Assembly (NCBI GenBank): GCA_964557085.1
Contig: CAZKYS010000139.1
Coordinates: forward strand, 1 to 5,596
Source of the DNA: Pseudaquidulcibacter sp964557085
GTDB taxonomy: Bacteria > Pseudomonadota > Alphaproteobacteria > Caulobacterales > Aquidulcibacteraceae
Reading direction: 5' to 3'
DNA length: 5,596 nt
Positions within the stretch are counted from its first letter, which is position 1; every line of letters starts with the position of its first letter. Under the pieces are notes generated by a model. That model did no database searches. It worked only from the letters and a program-made list of their open reading frames with translations, and was not told the DNA's origin. Both the position numbers and the translations under genes were made by a program. Of this stretch, positions 4,184-5,596 are shown piece after piece.

Positions 4184-5596
4184 TTATTCTTGTCCGCCCG
4201 ATTCTGCACGGAAGCTTGCAATTTTTCTGTCTAGGGCAGCTTTATCAGCAGCATTAAGCTTTGAAGCCACTTCTTTAGATTTACGAACTGCATCGGCATC
4301 GCCACTTTTTGCCGCTAGACTATACCAATAATAAGCATCAGTTGGGCTTTTTGCGGTTCCAAGACCTTGCTCATGCATAGCACCAAGGTTGAATTGGCTA
4401 TCGGTTAGGCCACGGCGGGCAGCTTTGTTGAAATTTTGGGCAGCCTTTACAAAATCTTGCGGCGCGCCATCACCCTCTGCGTAATAAACACCAAGATTAT
4501 GTTGCGCCTGCCGTGAACCTGCTTGCGCTGCGCGCTCTGTCCATTTGCGAGCTTCGTTCATATTTTTGGCAACGCTATCGCCTTTTTCATACATTTTCGC
4601 AAGGCGATTTTGAGCGCGTGTATCCCCTGAATCTGCGGCCTGTGAAAGCAATTTTGCATAGGCAGAATTATCACCTGCTTTTTGCTTTGCCAAAGCGGCA
4701 TCATATAAAGAGCGCGCATCCACTTTTAAAGCTTGGACTTGAGGTTGGGTGTTTGTTGCAATTCCTGCAATGCGAACTGGCGCTTGAGTTTGTGGTTGCG
4801 CAGCTTGTGGTTTTGCAATTGGCGCAATCGGCGCAACTGGCGGCGTCGCTTTATTTTGTAAATTAGTTGTTGGCGTCAATGTTGCTGGCGGTGTTGGAAT
4901 TGCCGCTTTGCCAATTGTTGGCGTAACATTTGTATTAGGATTATTTGCATCGCTTATGGCTGGCGGCGCAATATTTTCAGTAGGTGTAACAGCATTAACA
5001 GGCGGGGCTGCAACCACTGGAGCAGTAGGATTTGTATTTGGTGCAGTTTTTAACGCCTGTGGTAATTCACTTTGATCTGGCTTTTTATGTTGGTTTAAAT
5101 AAACATAACCTGTTGATAGCGTTGCTAAAACCAATGTTCCTGCTGCAACTTTACCAATTGGTGAAAGCCCACCAGTTTTTGCATTTGTCTTTGCAGGTTT
5201 TGTTTTTGAATTCTTATCAGTATTTGTTTCAATAATTGTATTATCAAACAAATTTTCTTCTTTAATTATCGGTGTTTTGGCCTTTTGCGGCGCAGGTTTT
5301 TTTTCTTTTTTCTTTTTACCTTCAATAGGATTATAAGCAGCTTCAATTGCGGCACGGCGCGCATTTTCTAGATATGAAGAATCCTGTTTAAGCGAATTTT
5401 GGTTTGAATTTTGATCATTCAACCATGAATCATCGCCCTCAGCATTTTCACCTTCGTCAAAACCAAAGATTGAATCGCCAAAAGTATCATCAATATTCAA
5501 CTCATTGCTTAAATCATTTGAGAAGCCATCACCTTGTAAAGGCAAATCATTTTGCGGCGTTTGGACATTACCAAATTCATCATCAAAGCCTTTTAA
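4184..5596 (-). CDS. PodJ/PodJL-like Sel1-repeat membrane protein, N-terminus beyond window
   Basis: The frame is open to the right edge with no stop, so 470 C-terminal residues are visible; a TTG at 5545 is only an internal leucine codon. Visible order: an acidic, Asn/Asp-rich, probably disordered cytoplasmic region; a YLENARRAAIEAAY segment like the juxtamembrane motif of rhizobial PodJL; a lysine-rich stretch; one membrane helix (codons at about 5161-5096); a Pro/Ala/Thr linker of about 110 residues; one degenerate and three clear 36-residue Sel1 repeats (about 4624-4301, e.g. AQHNLGVYYAEGDGAPQDF and SQFNLGAMHEQGLGTAKSP); and a charged C-terminal helix. PodJ proteins organise the cell pole, with cytoplasmic coiled coils and a periplasmic Sel1 part. 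The gene ends after the repeats, without the peptidoglycan-binding domain of Caulobacter PodJ. Other Sel1 envelope proteins remain possible. Confidence 0.8.
   Translation of the reverse strand, partial: LKGFDDEFGNVQTPQNDLPLQGDGFSNDLSNELNIDDTFGDSIFGFDEGENAEGDDSWLNDQNSNQNSLKQDSSYLENARRAAIEAAYNPIEGKKKKEKKPAPQKAKTPIIKEENLFDNTIIETNTDKNSKTKPAKTNAKTGGLSPIGKVAAGTLVLATLSTGYVYLNQHKKPDQSELPQALKTAPNTNPTAPVVAAPPVNAVTPTENIAPPAISDANNPNTNVTPTIGKAAIPTPPATLTPTTNLQNKATPPVAPIAPIAKPQAAQPQTQAPVRIAGIATNTQPQVQALKVDARSLYDAALAKQKAGDNSAYAKLLSQAADSGDTRAQNRLAKMYEKGDSVAKNMNEARKWTERAAQAGSRQAQHNLGVYYAEGDGAPQDFVKAAQNFNKAARRGLTDSQFNLGAMHEQGLGTAKSPTDAYYWYSLAAKSGDADAVRKSKEVASKLNAADKAALDRKIASFRAESGGQE
4811..4846 (-). repeat. Short 9-bp tandem repeat in the Pro-rich linker
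   Basis: Four consecutive diverged 9-bp units (plus strand TTTTGCAAT, TGGCGCAAT, CGGCGCAAC, TGGCGGCGT) encode IAK, IAP, VAP and TPP within the periplasmic linker. Being in frame, gain or loss of a unit would change only linker length. Confidence 0.5.
5297..5317 (-). repeat. A-rich slippage-prone tract in the PodJ-like gene
   Basis: The mRNA carries A5-G-A6-G-A8 encoding KKKKEKK just before the membrane helix. The last run, in frame as GAA AAA AAA, makes an A AAA AAA heptamer. A shift of one base in either direction meets a stop within 12 codons (5264-5262 or 5268-5266). The tract is seen directly; any use of slippage is inference. Confidence 0.45.

Noticed and set aside
4513..4866. 117-codon plus-strand frame opposite the Sel1 region
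   Set aside because: It is antisense to conserved Sel1 repeats, and its leucine/glutamine/histidine-rich product shows no family features.
5543..5545. TTG as the start codon of the Sel1-repeat protein
   Set aside because: The frame continues open through the window edge with similar acidic composition (KGFDDEFG...), no Shine-Dalgarno precedes the TTG, and the codon is best read as internal leucine.
1..5596. CRISPR array, tRNA/rRNA, insertion sequence, toxin-antitoxin or phage defence genes
   Set aside because: No spaced repeats, cloverleaf sequences, transposase, nuclease or paired small genes are visible. Intergenic gaps are all under 150 bp and accounted for.

Overview
The window looks like an ordinary chromosomal stretch from an AT-rich (roughly 40 % GC by eye) alphaproteobacterium. 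The evidence is a cysteine-free ribosomal protein L31 of the alphaproteobacterial type, a TauE/SafE permease translationally coupled to a TIGR02186/Alph_Pro_TM protein (a pairing I know from Alphaproteobacteria), and a membrane-anchored Sel1-repeat protein of the PodJ/PodJL type. I cannot assign an order or genus. There is no sign of phage, insertion sequence, CRISPR, tRNA or rRNA.

Layout from left to right. An exported M15-type zinc D,D-peptidase (16-690, minus) has a possible leaderless promoter. A clear intrinsic terminator (763-792) closes the separate rpmE unit (820-1044, minus), which has a short hairpin in its leader. A 147-bp divergent intergenic region (1045-1191) separates rpmE from the only plus-strand gene (1192-2412), a membrane-anchored six-bladed propeller of the paraoxonase/arylesterase family. 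That gene converges on, and overlaps by 11 bp, a two-gene minus-strand operon: a TauE/SafE-family permease (3160-4077) followed through an ATGA overlap by the Alph_Pro_TM protein (2402-3163). Upstream of the permease are two back-to-back palindromes that look like a repressor-controlled promoter. The right end (4184-5596, minus) is the C-terminal part of a PodJ-like protein. Its reading frame is still open at the window edge, so its N-terminus lies outside.

Four of the five complete or partial non-ribosomal proteins are predicted to be exported, membrane-anchored or membrane-embedded with substantial periplasmic parts, and the fifth (the permease) is an integral membrane protein. The window is therefore envelope-themed, but only the permease and Alph_Pro_TM protein clearly form a unit. 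The M15 peptidase and the PodJ-like protein both point to cell-wall or pole biology without evidence of co-regulation.

I do not see a convincing new multi-gene system. The observations most worth following are: the paraoxonase-like protein keeps all calcium ligands and the terminal disulfide cysteines but has lost both histidines of the catalytic dyad; the operator-like palindromes before the TauE-Alph_Pro_TM operon; and an A-tract in the PodJ-like gene where slippage in either direction would give a soluble truncated product.
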